Assembly (NCBI GenBank): GCA_016508695.1
Contig: VNKQ01000004.1
Coordinates: 62,001-126,000, forward strand
Direction: 5' to 3'
Length of the DNA stretch: 64,000 nt
From: Hyphodiscus hymeniophilus
Lineage: Eukaryota; Ascomycota; Leotiomycetes; Helotiales; Hyphodiscaceae
Part shown: in pieces, positions 35,431 to 47,494 of the stretch
Numbering within the stretch: the first letter of the stretch is position 1
How the letters are laid out: every line of letters starts with the position of its first letter
Made by a program: the position numbers and the translations under genes
Notes under the pieces: model-generated
Seen by the model: only the letters and a program-made list of their open reading frames with translations
The model's database searches: none
What the model was told of the DNA's origin: nothing

Positions 35431-36485
35431 ATAGCTGGCCTTTCAAGCTTTGCATCTGTAGGACATTGTGGTGGAAATAGCTGGCGAGTTGCAAATATTT
35501 TAAGAATTAACAGTACCAAGATCGGAATTTAGTACAATAAGAAAACACCATTTGATTAATGGCCATACCTATCAATTTCCTCTGGTCATTTAACAATTCT
35601 CTGGAATATCGTGGTCTGATAAGCTTCTTAGTGAAATGGGACTCAATCTCTCGTAAAATGTGGATACGGAATCGGGCTTCAGTATTTGCATTTGCACCCA
35701 AAGTATCACCCCCACTAATCGAAATCTTCGGGCCCAGCATGCGGTGATACTTCTACACACATGTTCCACTTCAGTGGTGGTAATGCGACTCAGCATATCG
35801 ACACCATGGGTTCATCCTCGTGCAGCATTACTTCAATGCGAGTATCTAAACTAAGGGGAAGGAGTTCGAGGTGATCATCAAGACCGCAATACTTGCTGCT
35901 GCTATATCTTTGTTTGTAAATCTAAGATACTGTAGGAACCCTAAAGTGTCCTTTGCGTTTGCCTGGAATGGTAACATGACTGAACCAGCCCCGAGTTTCT
36001 TAATTGGTTGATCGACCGCCTGACCAGCCATCCTTGTTAAAGGAACTGCAGCGAAGATAATCGGGACATACAGTCAAAACGATTTCGAAGATTGAGCACT
36101 TGCTCTCCATGGGTAAATTGAGAACCTAGGATAATTTCTTCGACTCAAGTGCGAAGGTGCTTCGTAGCATACAGAATAGGGGAGTTTCAAAGCAGTACAA
36201 CTGGACTGGCAGGAAATCATATCAAATTGTGCGCCACGGCCAATCAGCAAAGATCGGCTCCTGAAGCGTGGCGGATCTGGCAATTTGATTATTACTACAG
36301 TATCAAGAGATCGGGGGAGGTAAGACTGCTATCTATCACTTGACTCTGCATCCAACAGCTTCATATCCGAAACCAACAATGCATATACAGAGTGTTGAAT
36401 AAATAAAAATATACTTGATATTGGTACCAAATAAAAATCAAAAGGCCCACACATACGGATCGTGGGTCATTGCCCGATGTCCGAC

Positions 36486-36511
36486 TCGATGAAAGGTCTC
36501 GATGAAAGGTC
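36486..36511. repeat. Perfect 13-bp tandem duplication
   Basis: TCGATGAAAGGTC occurs twice in direct succession (36486-36498 and 36499-36511). Confidence 0.9.
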
Positions 36512-36772
36512 TTGAAACGCTTACGCTCGAATCCGGTAGCCTATGGTAGGACAGTGATATAACTAGCGGAGATCGGGGCGGAGGCATTTGCAATGAGAGT
36601 TGGTATGAGACTTGGTAGGTTTGAGATGGCGCCAAGATAGACTTCCCAACTTCCCCAGAATGCAATCCACGCAACGTGCTATACGAAGGTACGATGTACA
36701 ACTCCGAATGGAGCAGTAGTAAGCGAGTCGATGGATCTGCCGAGAAGAAAGCCTACTAGCCTACCCCTTTCA

Positions 36773-36790
36773 GGTACGCATAAGCGTACC
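36773..36790. repeat. Perfect inverted repeat GGTACGC-ATAA-GCGTACC
   Basis: Seven-base arms and a four-base spacer, in non-coding DNA 1.3 kb upstream of a Zn2Cys6 gene. It could be a small hairpin or a dimer-binding site. Confidence 0.7.
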
Positions 36791-37671
36791 GATCGTGCCC
36801 TACCGTCCAAACCAGTCCGGTGAATATGCAGTTACCCTTAGCTAGGCTTATTTATCCGAGATGGCCAATCATCGAGCGAGTTCTCGGTCAAGAGAGTTTG
36901 GTGATTGGTTCCAAGAATTGTAGTCATACGAGTAGTGCTGACTGGGCGGCTGGGCCCCGATTTTGGTGTAGTTGGGTGGTCTGGGGGAAGCGAAATGCTG
37001 ACTGCCGCCCCCTGAAACAGGCTGTCGTCAGGAGAATTGCGGTATTTCAACCAACCCAAACAGCCCAAACAGCCCCAGCAGCTACATTGTTATCTCCTAG
37101 ACCTTGTAGCCACGAGGCTTCAAGCATTCATTACTCCGTACAAGATGGCGGTGTTTTCTAACGCCGTATGGGCCAACGCCTCATGCTCACCACCCCATGA
37201 ACCTCGTAAACTGACCTATCACAGAGCCTCCCAGACTCTAGATACTGGTACAGTCTTTTCAAGCATCGGGGCTCGACTGGTGAGAAGATACTGACAAGCC
37301 GAGTCAAACGTTCAGAAGAAGAAGTCATCAGTCCATGGTCCGAAGGTAGAGTGGTAGTACAATCCGAAGTACAAGAGTAGTACAGTAGGTACTTTAGGTG
37401 GTATGTGGTGGGTATGTACTATGTACTGTAGAAGGTAGTCGGCGTTAGACCCCTTTAGAGAACCTTGTTACCTCACACAAGTCGCCCGACGCCCCGTGGG
37501 CCGAGCATAAGTTACTGTAATCAGGTTAGTCCTTGTCATCGGCGACCTCAACTGTTGGCCGCTTACTGTTGGATGTGCTTTACGAGGACATTCCAACCAT
37601 TGGGTTCCATTTGGAATCATTCCGTATCGATCAATCAATCCAGGATCAAGAAGATGATTCATGGATTGGCG

Positions 37672-37702
37672 GACTGACTGACTGGTCGACTGACTGATCG
37701 AT
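37672..37702. repeat. GACT-type short tandem repeat
   Basis: Several GACT units in a row, interrupted once by GGTC, in the gene-free region. It has a low-complexity, slippage-prone appearance. Confidence 0.7.
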
Positions 37703-37841
37703 GAGAAATCGATTCATTCATTGACGGTCTGTCCACACTTTCGTCCTGGAACACAGAATGCCACATTCTTTTCCCCATACTCTTCTGCCGCGGGACTGAG
37801 TGAGTTCATGACTCGACCACGAGCAGAAAGCCCACTACTAC

Positions 37842-37855
37842 AGGTACAAGTACCT
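37842..37855. promoter_or_regulatory. Palindrome AGGTAC-AA-GTACCT, candidate operator
   Basis: A perfect inverted repeat with a 2-bp spacer, about 250 bp before the ATG of the Zn2Cys6 gene at 38103. Four more AGGTAC copies lie in the preceding 1.2 kb and downstream 50 bp. Zn2Cys6 dimers often bind such paired triplets or hexamers, but no factor can be named. Confidence 0.35.
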
Positions 37856-38102
37856 ACACGGTTCGTTAGTGGGTGGAGTTTGCATTGAATCTCCACGAGT
37901 ACGAAGGTACTTACTCGCCCTACCTCCCTCACTTACTCACTCACTCCCTCTTCTCTTTCCGACAAGGGCAGGGCCGAACAGGGTGATCCGCAGATCTGTG
38001 GACCGCAAGGAAAGGATGAGGCTCAGCAGCCTGTCAGATTTCAGATTTCGAATTTCGAATTGGCCTCTCACTACGTCCACATCACCACCATACTGAGGAG
38101 CA

Positions 38103-40005
38103 ATGGGAGAGAGGCAGACGTCGCAGACCATGGACGACTGCACGAGTCCAGGAGCAGACAAATTCAAGAGGTCGAGGGCCAGCAAACCCAAAGTCAAGAC
38201 GGGTTGCTTGACCTGCAAGTTCGTGCCCCTCTTCGTAGACGATAAGGCTCAGCCTCGTCTGTATGCGCAGGTCACACTCAGCTAACACAACCTCCAAAGA
38301 ATTCGACGAGTTAAATGCGACGAAACAAAGCCCAGGTAATTGGTGGTCCTTTCAAAACTCGTGGAGATTTTTCTAATGAGGATGCACTCAAAGCTGCAAA
38401 CGGTGTCAAAAGTTCGGCCATCAATGTGATGGATACTCCAAGCAATCCACTACGAAGGCGTCCAACTCCAACGGCTCGCGGACGCTCGTCCCCAAATCCC
38501 CTACATCACCCAAATCACCAGACGCTTTCTCTTCTGCAACAGTCGGCGATGCATTCCCTCAAAACCCCTCGCAGAAGCTATTCCAGAACGAACGAGAACA
38601 TCGCTCTTTCCAGCATTTCTGCTCGCAGACCTTACTCCAACTATCTACCTACTTCAACAAGGAACTATGGACTCGCCTCATGCTTCAAGCATGCGAAAGC
38701 TCCCCCTCGATTCGAAAGGCCATCATAGAAATTGGTGCTCTGGACCTCTCTTCACCGCGTACGCCTTCGAGCGAAGTCGGTACCCTACGGCATCAACGCG
38801 CCTTTCGACGGTACAATAAGTCTATATGCATGATGCCGCGCGATGTAGCAGGCGGGCGACACGATTTGCGCACGACGCTAATAGCCTGCCTACTCTTTTA
38901 CTGTTTCGAGAGTTTTCACGGCTACCACGAGCTGGCGGTGAATCAAGTATACACAGGCTTGAAGATGATACGAGAATGGACGACATCATTCTACCGACCC
39001 AACCTAGAGGGCAAACCGCTCACGAAAACGGGGAGCGAGACCCCATATACGGTCGAGGATGACATCCTGCGCGCTTTCGGCAGCCTCGAGATCCAGGTCA
39101 TGAGCTACACGGATGGGCGCAAAGCGAATATCCACGAACACTATCGACACGCAGGCCAAACTTCCATCGACGAGATGCCCCCCGTGTTCCATGACCTACC
39201 GCAGGCGAGAGCCTTGCTGGAGCTGGTGATCAGGAGGAGCATGCATTGGCTGCGAAGTACGATGCATCTACACAACTTCTCCGCGGCGTCCTCGCCTTCC
39301 TCACCATCCTCGTCCCCAACGACTGACGGCGAGGATGTGGACCCCCCCTTGAGCCTGTTCTTCGACGTCAATCCGACGTATGAAGAGCAGTCCGCTACTT
39401 TGAGGGAATACGAGCGATGGGACAAAGCCTTCCAACCCCTACTGACGCACGCCCGTTCCCGGTCCGCCTGCCAGGAAACCTTCCTGCGCGCCTCGACGTT
39501 GCGCCTGCACTGGCTATCGGGCTACCTATCCATCGCGTCGAACAACAGCCGGCACACGCTGGTCAACGACGGGCGCTTCACGCGAGAGCTGAAGGAGCTG
39601 GTCGACATAGCGCGGATCCTCCTCCGCGAGACGAATCGCGAGCTGGATCTCGGCGTCGTGTTCGACATGCAGATCATTGTCCCACTGATGACGGTCGGCT
39701 GGGTCTATCGACACCGAGCGCTAAGGCGCGAAGCCATACAGCTCCTGCTGCGAAGTCCCCGGAAAGAGGGCGTGTGGGACGGCTACGTGGTCGGCAGGAT
39801 GATGGCTTGGCTCGCGGACATCGAGGAGGAGCGGCTGAGTTTCGGCGAGGAGGAGGAGGAGTACGTCCCCGAGTGGGCGGCGGCTCGGTGTATCAAGATG
39901 GGCTTTGATACCGAGAGAAGAGAGGCGCATGTCTCGTGTCTGCAGCCCGTCAAAGGGTCGCTGACTGGGGAGGAAATCAAGAGGGAGATGAAGATCCCTT
40001 GGTGA
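38103..40005 (+). CDS. Zn2Cys6 transcription factor
   Basis: Three exons (38103-38218, 38300-38335, 38394-40005) give 587 aa; the middle exon is only 36 nt. Together they rebuild the cluster TGCLTCKIRRVKCDETKP and SCKRCQKFGHQCDGY (Cys35, 38, 45, 52, 55, 62). A Ser/Pro-rich linker is followed by HRSFQHFCSQTLLQLSTYFN and the regulatory region with FRRYNKSICMM, TTLIACLLFYCFESFHGYH and VNQVYTGLKMI, typical of the DUF3468/Fungal_trans_2 group. It is a nuclear regulator with unknown targets. Its long AGGTAC-rich upstream region suggests complex or autoregulated expression. Coding GC rises around 39.3-39.9 kb. Confidence 0.88.
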
Positions 40006-40224
40006 TACAAGTAAGATGGATCTGAATCACCGCAGAAGAGAGTACGCGTGATCGGAGCAATACCCCAAAATATATAAACATATACAAACATATTCAAAAT
40101 ATTGTGTTCATATCTAGTAGCATCTAGTACAGATGTGACCGATCGCTTTCAGTATCCCAAACTCCAGCCCTTGGCAGCCGCAGATTAGATATACAAATAT
40201 GGTCATGTCTCGTTTCCATCCAGA

Positions 40225-41541
40225 TCATACCATGATCCGTCTCAACCCCTCGGTTCCCCCCAGCAGTCTCCTACCACTAACGGCACACCTCCCCTTTCCA
40301 CTCTCCCATTTGCTTTCCCTTCCCTTCATGAATTCCTCCTGTTTATCGTGATTCCCCTCCACCCACCTGTGGATACAGGTATAGCAGAACACAAACCCCG
40401 TCTGACTCGCCGTCGCGGTGGTGATTTCCCTCTCGCAGATGGGGCATGAATCCGAGTCGCCTGGTGGAGGCACGGTGAATATGGGCAGGAGGGACGTCGA
40501 CGATATTGGCGGGTTTTCGATCTCTGGACTGCCCGTTCCCTCATCATCTGCCGTGCCTGTTGGGCCTGAGTTAGGTCCGGATGTCCTATGAGCAGTAGCC
40601 GGCCCAAACCGTGCGGACAGAGACGATAGTCCGGATACGATCGGCGGGGGCAGTTCGATGCCTTCTGCCGCCTTCTTCGATAGCTGCCTTGCGAAATCCG
40701 ATGCATGCCACCACTCCAAGAACTTCAGCGCAAATATACTCGTGGGCAGGAGGATCTTCAAACTGCTCAACAGCTTGGGACCAATCACTCTAGGGTCAAA
40801 AATGGACGTCACACCCAGGTTACTTCCACCGTGTGTATCGTTCGACGCGCTCAGCTCTGCTATCGCCCTGTAGTCTGCCTCTCCCAGCCTTCTCATGCGA
40901 GTTCCAATCAACCACATAAACGGTGAGTGGTACTTCGAGTTGTCGAAAAGGTAAGCGATGTTGAACGCTAGTAAGGAGAAGTAATACGCCGCGTTGACAC
41001 TCGGGTACACGTTCCGCAAGAACCAGCGATAGTAATGCAGAAAGCGCTGTCTCCAAGTCGGGTTGGCCGGCATGCGTGTGTAATTCCCTCCCAGCAGCGC
41101 CCGAGGCGCATTGATGTCATAACTCTCGTCCAGCTTTCTCTTCAAGTACGGGATCCCCACCATCACCGCCAGGTTCCTCCACACGTCCCCGTTCGTGAGC
41201 TTCAAAGTCTTGCGGACCAGCGCTGGGGTGGCGATGCTCGCGCGAGGGATCTCGCCCGCGGAGAGGGCCTTCTCGCGCTTTAGACCGTAGAAGTTCTCCG
41301 TGAAGCCGCCGCCGTGGGTGCGGAGGTAGTGGCGCTCCACGAGCAGCATGAGCAGGGCGTAGAGCTCATCGAACGAGTTGAGGACGCGGAGGAGGTAGCG
41401 AGGATGTCGGTGGGTTGCCACGGCGAGGAGGTATCGGAGAGAGGGGGGCAGGAGGGACGAGAGCTGCTGTTCGGAAAGGAGCTCGAAGAGGGAGGGTTTG
41501 TGGTCATCGAAGGTGCCTTGAAGGGCTGTCATGAACTCCAT
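40225..41541 (-). CDS. PEX12: Peroxisomal RING peroxin PEX12
   Basis: A single frame of 438 aa. The N-terminus has KPSLFELLSEQQLSSLLPPS, then FDELYALLMLLVERHYL and FTENFYGLKR, as in Pex12. Two or more membrane segments lie around AAYYFSLLAFNIAYLF and LLSSLKILLPTSIFALKFLEWW (each part shown under 20 residues in the frame). The C-terminal incomplete RING has CPIC, CYTC, HRWVEGNH and a final Cys in CAVSGRRLL, matching the reduced zinc ligation of PEX12. With PEX2 and PEX10 it forms the ubiquitin ligase channel that recycles the PTS receptor PEX5. It lies downstream of and on the same strand as the copper amine oxidase. Confidence 0.93.
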   Translation of the reverse strand: MEFMTALQGTFDDHKPSLFELLSEQQLSSLLPPSLRYLLAVATHRHPRYLLRVLNSFDELYALLMLLVERHYLRTHGGGFTENFYGLKREKALSAGEIPRASIATPALVRKTLKLTNGDVWRNLAVMVGIPYLKRKLDESYDINAPRALLGGNYTRMPANPTWRQRFLHYYRWFLRNVYPSVNAAYYFSLLAFNIAYLFDNSKYHSPFMWLIGTRMRRLGEADYRAIAELSASNDTHGGSNLGVTSIFDPRVIGPKLLSSLKILLPTSIFALKFLEWWHASDFARQLSKKAAEGIELPPPIVSGLSSLSARFGPATAHRTSGPNSGPTGTADDEGTGSPEIENPPISSTSLLPIFTVPPPGDSDSCPICEREITTATASQTGFVFCYTCIHRWVEGNHDKQEEFMKGRESKWESGKGRCAVSGRRLLGGTEGLRRIMV

Positions 41542-42041
41542 AGTTGCGCATTAAAAAGTGCCGGTGGTTGCTTGCTTGCTCACAGGAGTGAACCACAAGG
41601 AGCGGAAATCGCGAGGCTGATTGCAAGTAAAATGCCGAGGTCGAATGAATTGCATGGATCAGATAGTCGCACCCCCTCGACTCCTCGAGCAATGAATGAT
41701 CCATGCAGTGCATCAATTAGAGTAAGCGATAAATTGAGCCTCAACAGAGATGAATGGCCCCCAGTGAGAACGATGCAGAAGGATCACCCGAACACACGGC
41801 TATGGAGTTTATTTGTCGGACCATGCTGGATGTCTGTGAGCACCGAGAGATACACTGGTAAAAAATCTGTATTGATGAAAAACTTGGGCGATTGAGCAGC
41901 AACTTCTACAACTTGTGCGGGTGTCACAGCCAGGTTGACTGTGTCTATCCTAGGCCCATTTGTTGGCCTCCTGTCCACAACAGATTCTACGAGTAGCAAG
42001 ATTCTACCCGAGTTCACCACTTTGCCATCATTCGAACGGCT
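41542..42041. other. Intergenic region, PEX12 promoter
   Basis: 500 bp containing the PEX12 promoter and the 3' end of the amine oxidase transcript. Open frames here are shadows. Nothing else was recognised. Confidence 0.4.
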
Positions 42042-44272
42042 TTACAAATTAGGCCTCACACTCTTCACTGCACAACAAGCCTCGTCCTCAACCAGAACGC
42101 TCTTATTATCCTCCTGCCTACTCCCCTTGACGTCGATACCTGGATTTCCGCCAAAGAAGTTCACTGGTTTCAAGGTCACCAGCATCTTCTCGCACGGCAT
42201 CACCGGCCAATCCTCGATGCGGGGGTTGTGCGTCGTGCCAAAGGTGTGCCAGATCACTATGTCTTCGTTCCGTACCCCGGTCTCCTCAGCCTTCTCTTTC
42301 CTCTCCTGTATCCACGAACTGATTCCTTCGCCTCCCGCGGACTGCATAGTGTGCTTGCCTCCAGCGTAAAGCTCACCATCTCTGTACCTTGTCACCCACA
42401 GTGCGTGAGCGCCAAACTCAGAACGCTTGGCATGGAATGAAGAGGGGTGCGCGAGGAGCATTTGAGAAGGATGGGGCACTAATTGATAGCCCACTGGAAG
42501 ACCGTTGATGGGGTTCAAGACGGACTCGTTAAGGATTTTGAAAACGCGGCCTTTGGAGATGTCCAGATCTAGCGCACCTTCGGTTTCCGAGACGGTTTGC
42601 GTGGTCGTATAACCAACACCAAATGGGTTGTGAACTTTTGGATCATCTAATGGCATCGCGTTGGATTCCTCCACTGCAAGCGAGTTTTTGAATCCGTCTA
42701 TGGCGGGGTCGATCCGCAGGGAGAAGAGGTGCTGGTGGTAGGGCGCCATCACGCCAGGTGCCACAACTTGGCCATACGGCACCGAGTGTCCGATGTCGAT
42801 GGGGCTCGTTGAGAGAATACCAGTCGCTCGCACTTCGTAGCTGACTGCTCCAGCCTGGTTGAGGTGGAATGCGAAGATGTATTCGTAGTTCGATACTGTG
42901 ATGATGGTCTGCAGAACGAGCGTCCTGGCTCTCGCTACGACGGCATTGCCGGTTCGATAGTTTGTATGTTTCCACAAGATGCCATCGTCGATCTCGTGAC
43001 AACACACGACGTTAGGGACTTTGATGGGGTCGCCGGCGGTGGTATGAGAATACGTATCGAAATACTTTATGTGTCCAAGGCAATCACATCCTGAATGGTC
43101 AGTGAAATCTTCGTCCTTGAGAAGAGGAGTGCAGTACCGAGCTGGAGGTTGTTCGCATTGACACCAGCCCCGTCACTTCCAAGATCAAAGGCCGCCTTTC
43201 GAGGATACGGTGCTCGACCGTCCCCATACGGGACGAACATCTCTGATAGGGAAAGGCGGTAGAAAAGCTTCCTCCCATCATACGAAATGTCATGAAGGGT
43301 CAGTCCTTCACGCTATCTCGCAATCAGCAAAACCTCTCGGAAATAGGATCCAGAACACTAACGTAGTTGAAGCCAACTCTCAACCTCCATTTCTCCCAGG
43401 TGAGAAGGTTGCCCTGCGTGCTGAAAGATGGACCTTCGGGTTGTCGCACAATGTACGGCTTTGTAGTATCCCTCGTCTTTCCAACCAGGTCTGGATGATA
43501 CTCACTCGTAGTGTGAATCTTCCTGCGATCAAACTTCCTCGACTTTCCCGCCGCTTCAAAATCCGCTCTTTCGGCGTCCCGAGAAGGCAGTCGAATGATC
43601 TTTAGGACCTCTCGATCGCCAGACATCTCGGCACAGAGATCCAGCGGATATGCATAGTGATTGGAATCGAGATGGCTCCCGATCCGCATGTAAAAATAGC
43701 ACTTGAGCGAGTCAGCTCATGAATGGTTCCCGAAATATGATGAGAGACAAACCATGACGAACCGCTTCGTCATATCCTCCATCCCATCAGGAGCGTACGT
43801 CCAGGGCTCAACACAGACCACGGCATCTTCGGGGAGCTCCATCGCTTTGAGCTCCGCTTGAATGCGTGGGTCCGCCAGGCAAGCAACCTCAGCGCGCTGC
43901 ATCTCCACGGCATCGGTGTACGAATGGCGTCCTGCTAGATGTTCTCTGTTGAGGATTTTCCCTGCATCGATACCTACCTGCGCTTCCCAAAAGTTGTTGA
44001 TCGAGTCCAGATAATACTGGACGAGTGCACAGCGTGGCGGGGGGCGAGGAAGAGGCATGGAGGCATTTTCTGCCTCAAGATATGGCATGATTCCCGTCTT
44101 TGCAGGCTCAGAGAGCGTGACGACGCGAAGAATGACATTCTGGTCTACGTATTCGTCCTTGACGATTTTCGATACCTAGATCTGCTTTCAATAACATCCT
44201 GTGGAATTAAGGAAGAGAGGTAGGCACCAGAGAGATTTCAGCTGCGCTGAGGGGATCGAAAGGATGAACCAT
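42042..44272 (-). CDS. Copper-containing amine oxidase (TPQ)
   Basis: Five exons (44272-44228, 44175-43753, 43701-43363, 43312-43138, 43090-42042) give 676 aa, the usual size. It starts MVHPFDPLSAAEI and continues with LRVVTLSEPAK and DSNHYAYPLDLCAEM. The catalytic domain has REGLTLHDISYDGR, KAAFDLGSDGAG with the base Asp (about 312), the TPQ precursor Tyr (about 396) in SNYEYIF, copper ligands in YHQHLFSLRID, and the third His in THNPRIEDWPVMP. It oxidises primary amines to aldehyde, ammonia and hydrogen peroxide. Many fungal relatives carry a peroxisomal PTS1; this one ends KSVRPNL, so no PTS1 is visible. The third intron needs the first TAG acceptor before REGLTL. Confidence 0.93.
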
Positions 44273-44811
44273 TTTGAGGACGGGGTATTCTTTTGGGAGG
44301 ATTCTACAGCTGGCTATGGAGACGTAGCATATATATACAGAACAGCCAGGATAGACTTTGCGAAGGAAATGTATGCTCCGCGTTCCGTACCGCTTTCAGA
44401 CTGGCACTTAGATGTGACTAGGACATGCCGAAATGTAGACATTCGTGGCAGTCGCTCGACTGTGTACTAAAGCTGATTCTGACGCCTTTCATTGACTATT
44501 CGTTGCAAATCAGTCAATTCGACGCCCATGTTCTCACCGAATGCAGAAAGGTGGGATGCAAAGAGCGGCAAAGCGATGCGCCATTGGCGCTGGTCAATCG
44601 AGTGTGTATTGTGTACCCCACTCTCGCTTCCAGAACTTAGTAAATGTAGAGTACCTTCCCACCTCGTCACCCATGACTTATTTAAGCTCGGAGTCTAATA
44701 AGATGTTGAGACAAAATGTCCTTACTGTCGACGAGCCTTATCTCACTAACTCAGTTCCTCTAAGCTCCGGGTATCATTGTATCTATCCACTGCTCCAAAA
44801 GCCACGTCCAA
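44273..44811. other. Intergenic region, amine oxidase promoter
   Basis: About 540 bp between the amine oxidase start and the 3' end of the Zn2Cys6 gene. It contains a TATA run; otherwise nothing was recognised. Confidence 0.4.
44330..44337 (-). promoter_or_regulatory. Possible TATA box of the amine oxidase gene
   Basis: TATATATA lies about 58 bp upstream of the ATG at 44272, on the correct side for the minus-strand gene. Inferred from position. Confidence 0.4.
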
Positions 44812-46550
44812 TCATGACAACATCAAACGCCATTGCTTCCTCGTCAGGATATCCATCCAATCAAGCTGTCTCCCATCTGGACCTCGAGCTCCGCTGACTC
44901 GGAGCCTCCAAAGCTCCTCCAAGACCTCCTGCGCTTTGCCGATGTTCCCAAACCCTCTGTCCCTGCGTAACGTCTGTATCCGCACCCTCACAAGCTCGAT
45001 GGTCCTTGGGTCGAGAGTCTCGCCGCCCACCAGGAAGAGGGGAAATAAGAGGCCGCATTCTGGTAAGGATTGAACGGGGATTGCCTCGATGTGCGTGACG
45101 GTCGAAGTTATGGACTTTGCCATTCTGGAGGCAATCAGGGACAGCGAGCGCCCAGGACTGTCTTGAGGATATGATGTGAGGAACGAACGCTGTTTCCGGT
45201 ATAAGACGATGAAAGAAGAATGCCTATAAGCCTCGGCCAGCTCGACCAGAATGGGATCCTGACATTCCGGAATCTTCCAATTCCGTAGCTTGATCTCTAA
45301 CTCGTCCGCAGTCTGCCAGAACCCCGAACCAGGTTCAAGCTTCATCTCGATGTCCCCGTCTTCCCCGTCTTCAAGCTCCTCAACGATAATGATTTCGGGG
45401 GCTGGAAATGGCGACTGTATGTTCAATTCGCAAATCTCCGAAAGAACACCCAATACCCCTGCTCCAATTCCAACATAAGCATCCACAATCGTTTCTGTAG
45501 CGCTCTCGTCTATCCAGTAAACCCCCTTTATGAGCGGTCCCTGAGGACTCGTCACGCTCCCTAACACATCATGATATGCGAAATTTCTCAAGAGCCACTG
45601 ACCATCGGCGCTTCTCATATAACACTCAGCTCCCCTCAATTCCTGTCCGGCCCTTCCTTTCCCTCTTGCTGCCAGTATAATCTGTCTCGCGCCTTGTAGG
45701 TGTTGATACCAGTTTTCTGTATCTCCAAGTGCTATTTCGGTGGCACATAGTACCAGACAAGACGCAAGCATGGTATCGAAGTCGGAGGGTGTGACGGGGG
45801 TTGCGCATAGGGATGATGCGACGTGTACAAGTGCAGAAGAGCGGTTTTCAAGAGCGGTTATTTCGTGGTTTTTAGAGAGGCGGGATAAGTGTGCGGAGGA
45901 CCATGCGACGAGACTGATCTGCAGTGGTTTTGATTCTATTGCCATGGGAAGGAAGACTAGATGATTCATTTAGTGTCGAGCATGTAATTTCAATGAGACG
46001 AGGAGAAGAGAATACCTGAAAGGAAGGAATTGTTATCATGATTGGTTGTGAGCTAATAATTGAAGAGTAAGCCAGTTGCTTCAGTCAAGTCATTGAAATG
46101 GAGAACGGTGTTTCCAAAACGTACAAGCACAGCTAATACCGACGTATAGTATCCTAGCATTGCCCGTCTATCTTGACTTTTCTCCGGATCCAGAGACCAT
46201 ATATCTACGAACTTGGGTAGTTTCGAAGACGACTGCCGCCGAGCAATCGCCGTACTGGCCTCCGGTTCTTGCCTTGTGACATCGGGCAATATCTGTCGCG
46301 GATCCTCCCTCTTACAAACAAGATTCAAACGTCTGCAGTGACCGCAAAGTGGGTAGAGGTCGTCGCACTTCTTTCTTCTGTTGATAGAGAACAATTAGCA
46401 AGATACTCCAAGGCCTGTACCTTCAGTGACTGACCTATGCCGACATGTCAAACATCCCAAGCGCTCTCTCGTGGTCCCCACTCTGCGCTTTGTAGGACGT
46501 TGCAGCGAGGGACCCGAAGGTACTGGTAACAGAAAAGTATCCATCAGCAT
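44812..46550 (-). CDS. Zn2Cys6 transcription factor (Fungal_trans_2 type)
   Basis: Four exons (46550-46435, 46377-46125, 46052-46016, 45956-44812) give 516 aa; exon 3 is a 37-nt microexon. The Zn2Cys6 cluster is LGCLTCRHRRKKCDDLYP then CGHCRRLNLVCKRE (Cys33, 36, 43, 50, 53, 60), split by the first intron. Exons 2-4 rebuild LGYYTSVLAVL, NNSFLSVFLPMAIES and LVAWSSAHLS, the hallmark of PF11951 regulators of the ACR-2/UGA3 kind. The C-terminus has helical segments around QELRGAECYMRS. It is upstream of the amine oxidase on the same strand, so it might control that gene, but this is only proximity. Start codons at 46550 and 46544 are equally possible. Confidence 0.85.
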
Positions 46551-47494
46551 CCGGAGCACGCGGTAGAGGAGGGGTCGTGGTGAAGCGTGAATGTTGATGG
46601 CAGAGTGAAGTGTGAGATTGCGATAAGATAAGATTAAAGCGGCATTCTTTTTCCGTCCTGTCCCCACCCAGCCCCGCGTCGCCGGGTCATTTGGAGACCA
46701 TTACATTACCAACCGATTGGCTTTGTTTGACCATTAGTAGTACTCCATTGTGTGGTACTGTAGGAGGTTTATTGGAACAGTTTAGGAAGTGAGTTAATAT
46801 ATATTAAAGGATGCTGTGATTCGAATCGTTTGGCCTCTCCTAAGCCAGTTTGAATTTCCACAGATGCAAATAAAATAAGACTCGCGGATTGCAAGTTATT
46901 GCTTATGACTTCATATCTGACTTCCTCAATTGCTGGTAAAGAGTTGATTGAATTTAAATCCTAGATTCTTCGCGTCTCTGTCACCGATTGTACAAAGATT
47001 GAAGAAAGGAGTAAGCGGAAGGTATTACCGAACAGAGTTGAGTGGATTAAGAGGTGGGTCTGTCTTTTGCCCTGTAGCTCAATATAAAATACGAGACACG
47101 TCTCAATTTGTCTGCTTCGTCGCACACGCTTTCTTTTCGGTATATATGACTCTTTCACGAATGTAGACCTAAAGCCTAGCATTGAAGAGCGATGCAAGTG
47201 AAACGCTTTTTGGAGTGATTTTCATACACTTGAGACCAGTGGCCATTTCGTAAGAGCTTACGATGGCCATCGGTGGCAAATATTCCATCATGGCGCGCAA
47301 AACTGAGATCCTTTGTGATTATATATTTGCTTCCAAAATGCCTAGTGGCCCAGGTGTAACATACTCAAATCTGTATTGACTTCATAATTCTTAAATTATG
47401 TTCAAACGCTCCTTCCATAACTGTGCTTCCGTGTTCGATTTTACAACCACAACTCCATCTCTACAAAGGCCCATTTCCAATACCCAAAGTACCC
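46551..47494. other. Intergenic region
   Basis: About 940 bp with only short, unconvincing frames. It holds the promoter of the regulator at 44812-46550 and the 3' end of the decayed regulator to its right. No RNA or repeat was recognised. Confidence 0.4.

Larger units (their letters stand above)
35431..38102. other. Long gene-free region with repeated AGGTAC elements
   Basis: 2.67 kb with no convincing coding frame. It contains six AGGTAC/GTACCT hexamers (36687, 36772, 37387, 37842, 37850, 37905), two of them forming a palindrome, several short tandem duplications and a GACT run. It may be a long promoter or 5' leader of the Zn2Cys6 gene at 38103. Confidence 0.4.

Noticed and set aside
36820..37161. 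113-aa plus-strand frame in the gene-free region
   Set aside because: No motif, unusual composition and overlap with short repeats; treated as non-coding.
39417..39908. 163-aa Pro/Arg-rich frame
   Set aside because: A shadow in another frame of the GC-rich part of the Zn2Cys6 gene.
41314..41895. 193-aa plus-strand frame
   Set aside because: It is antisense to PEX12 and runs into the intergenic region; PEX12 homology is clear on the other strand.
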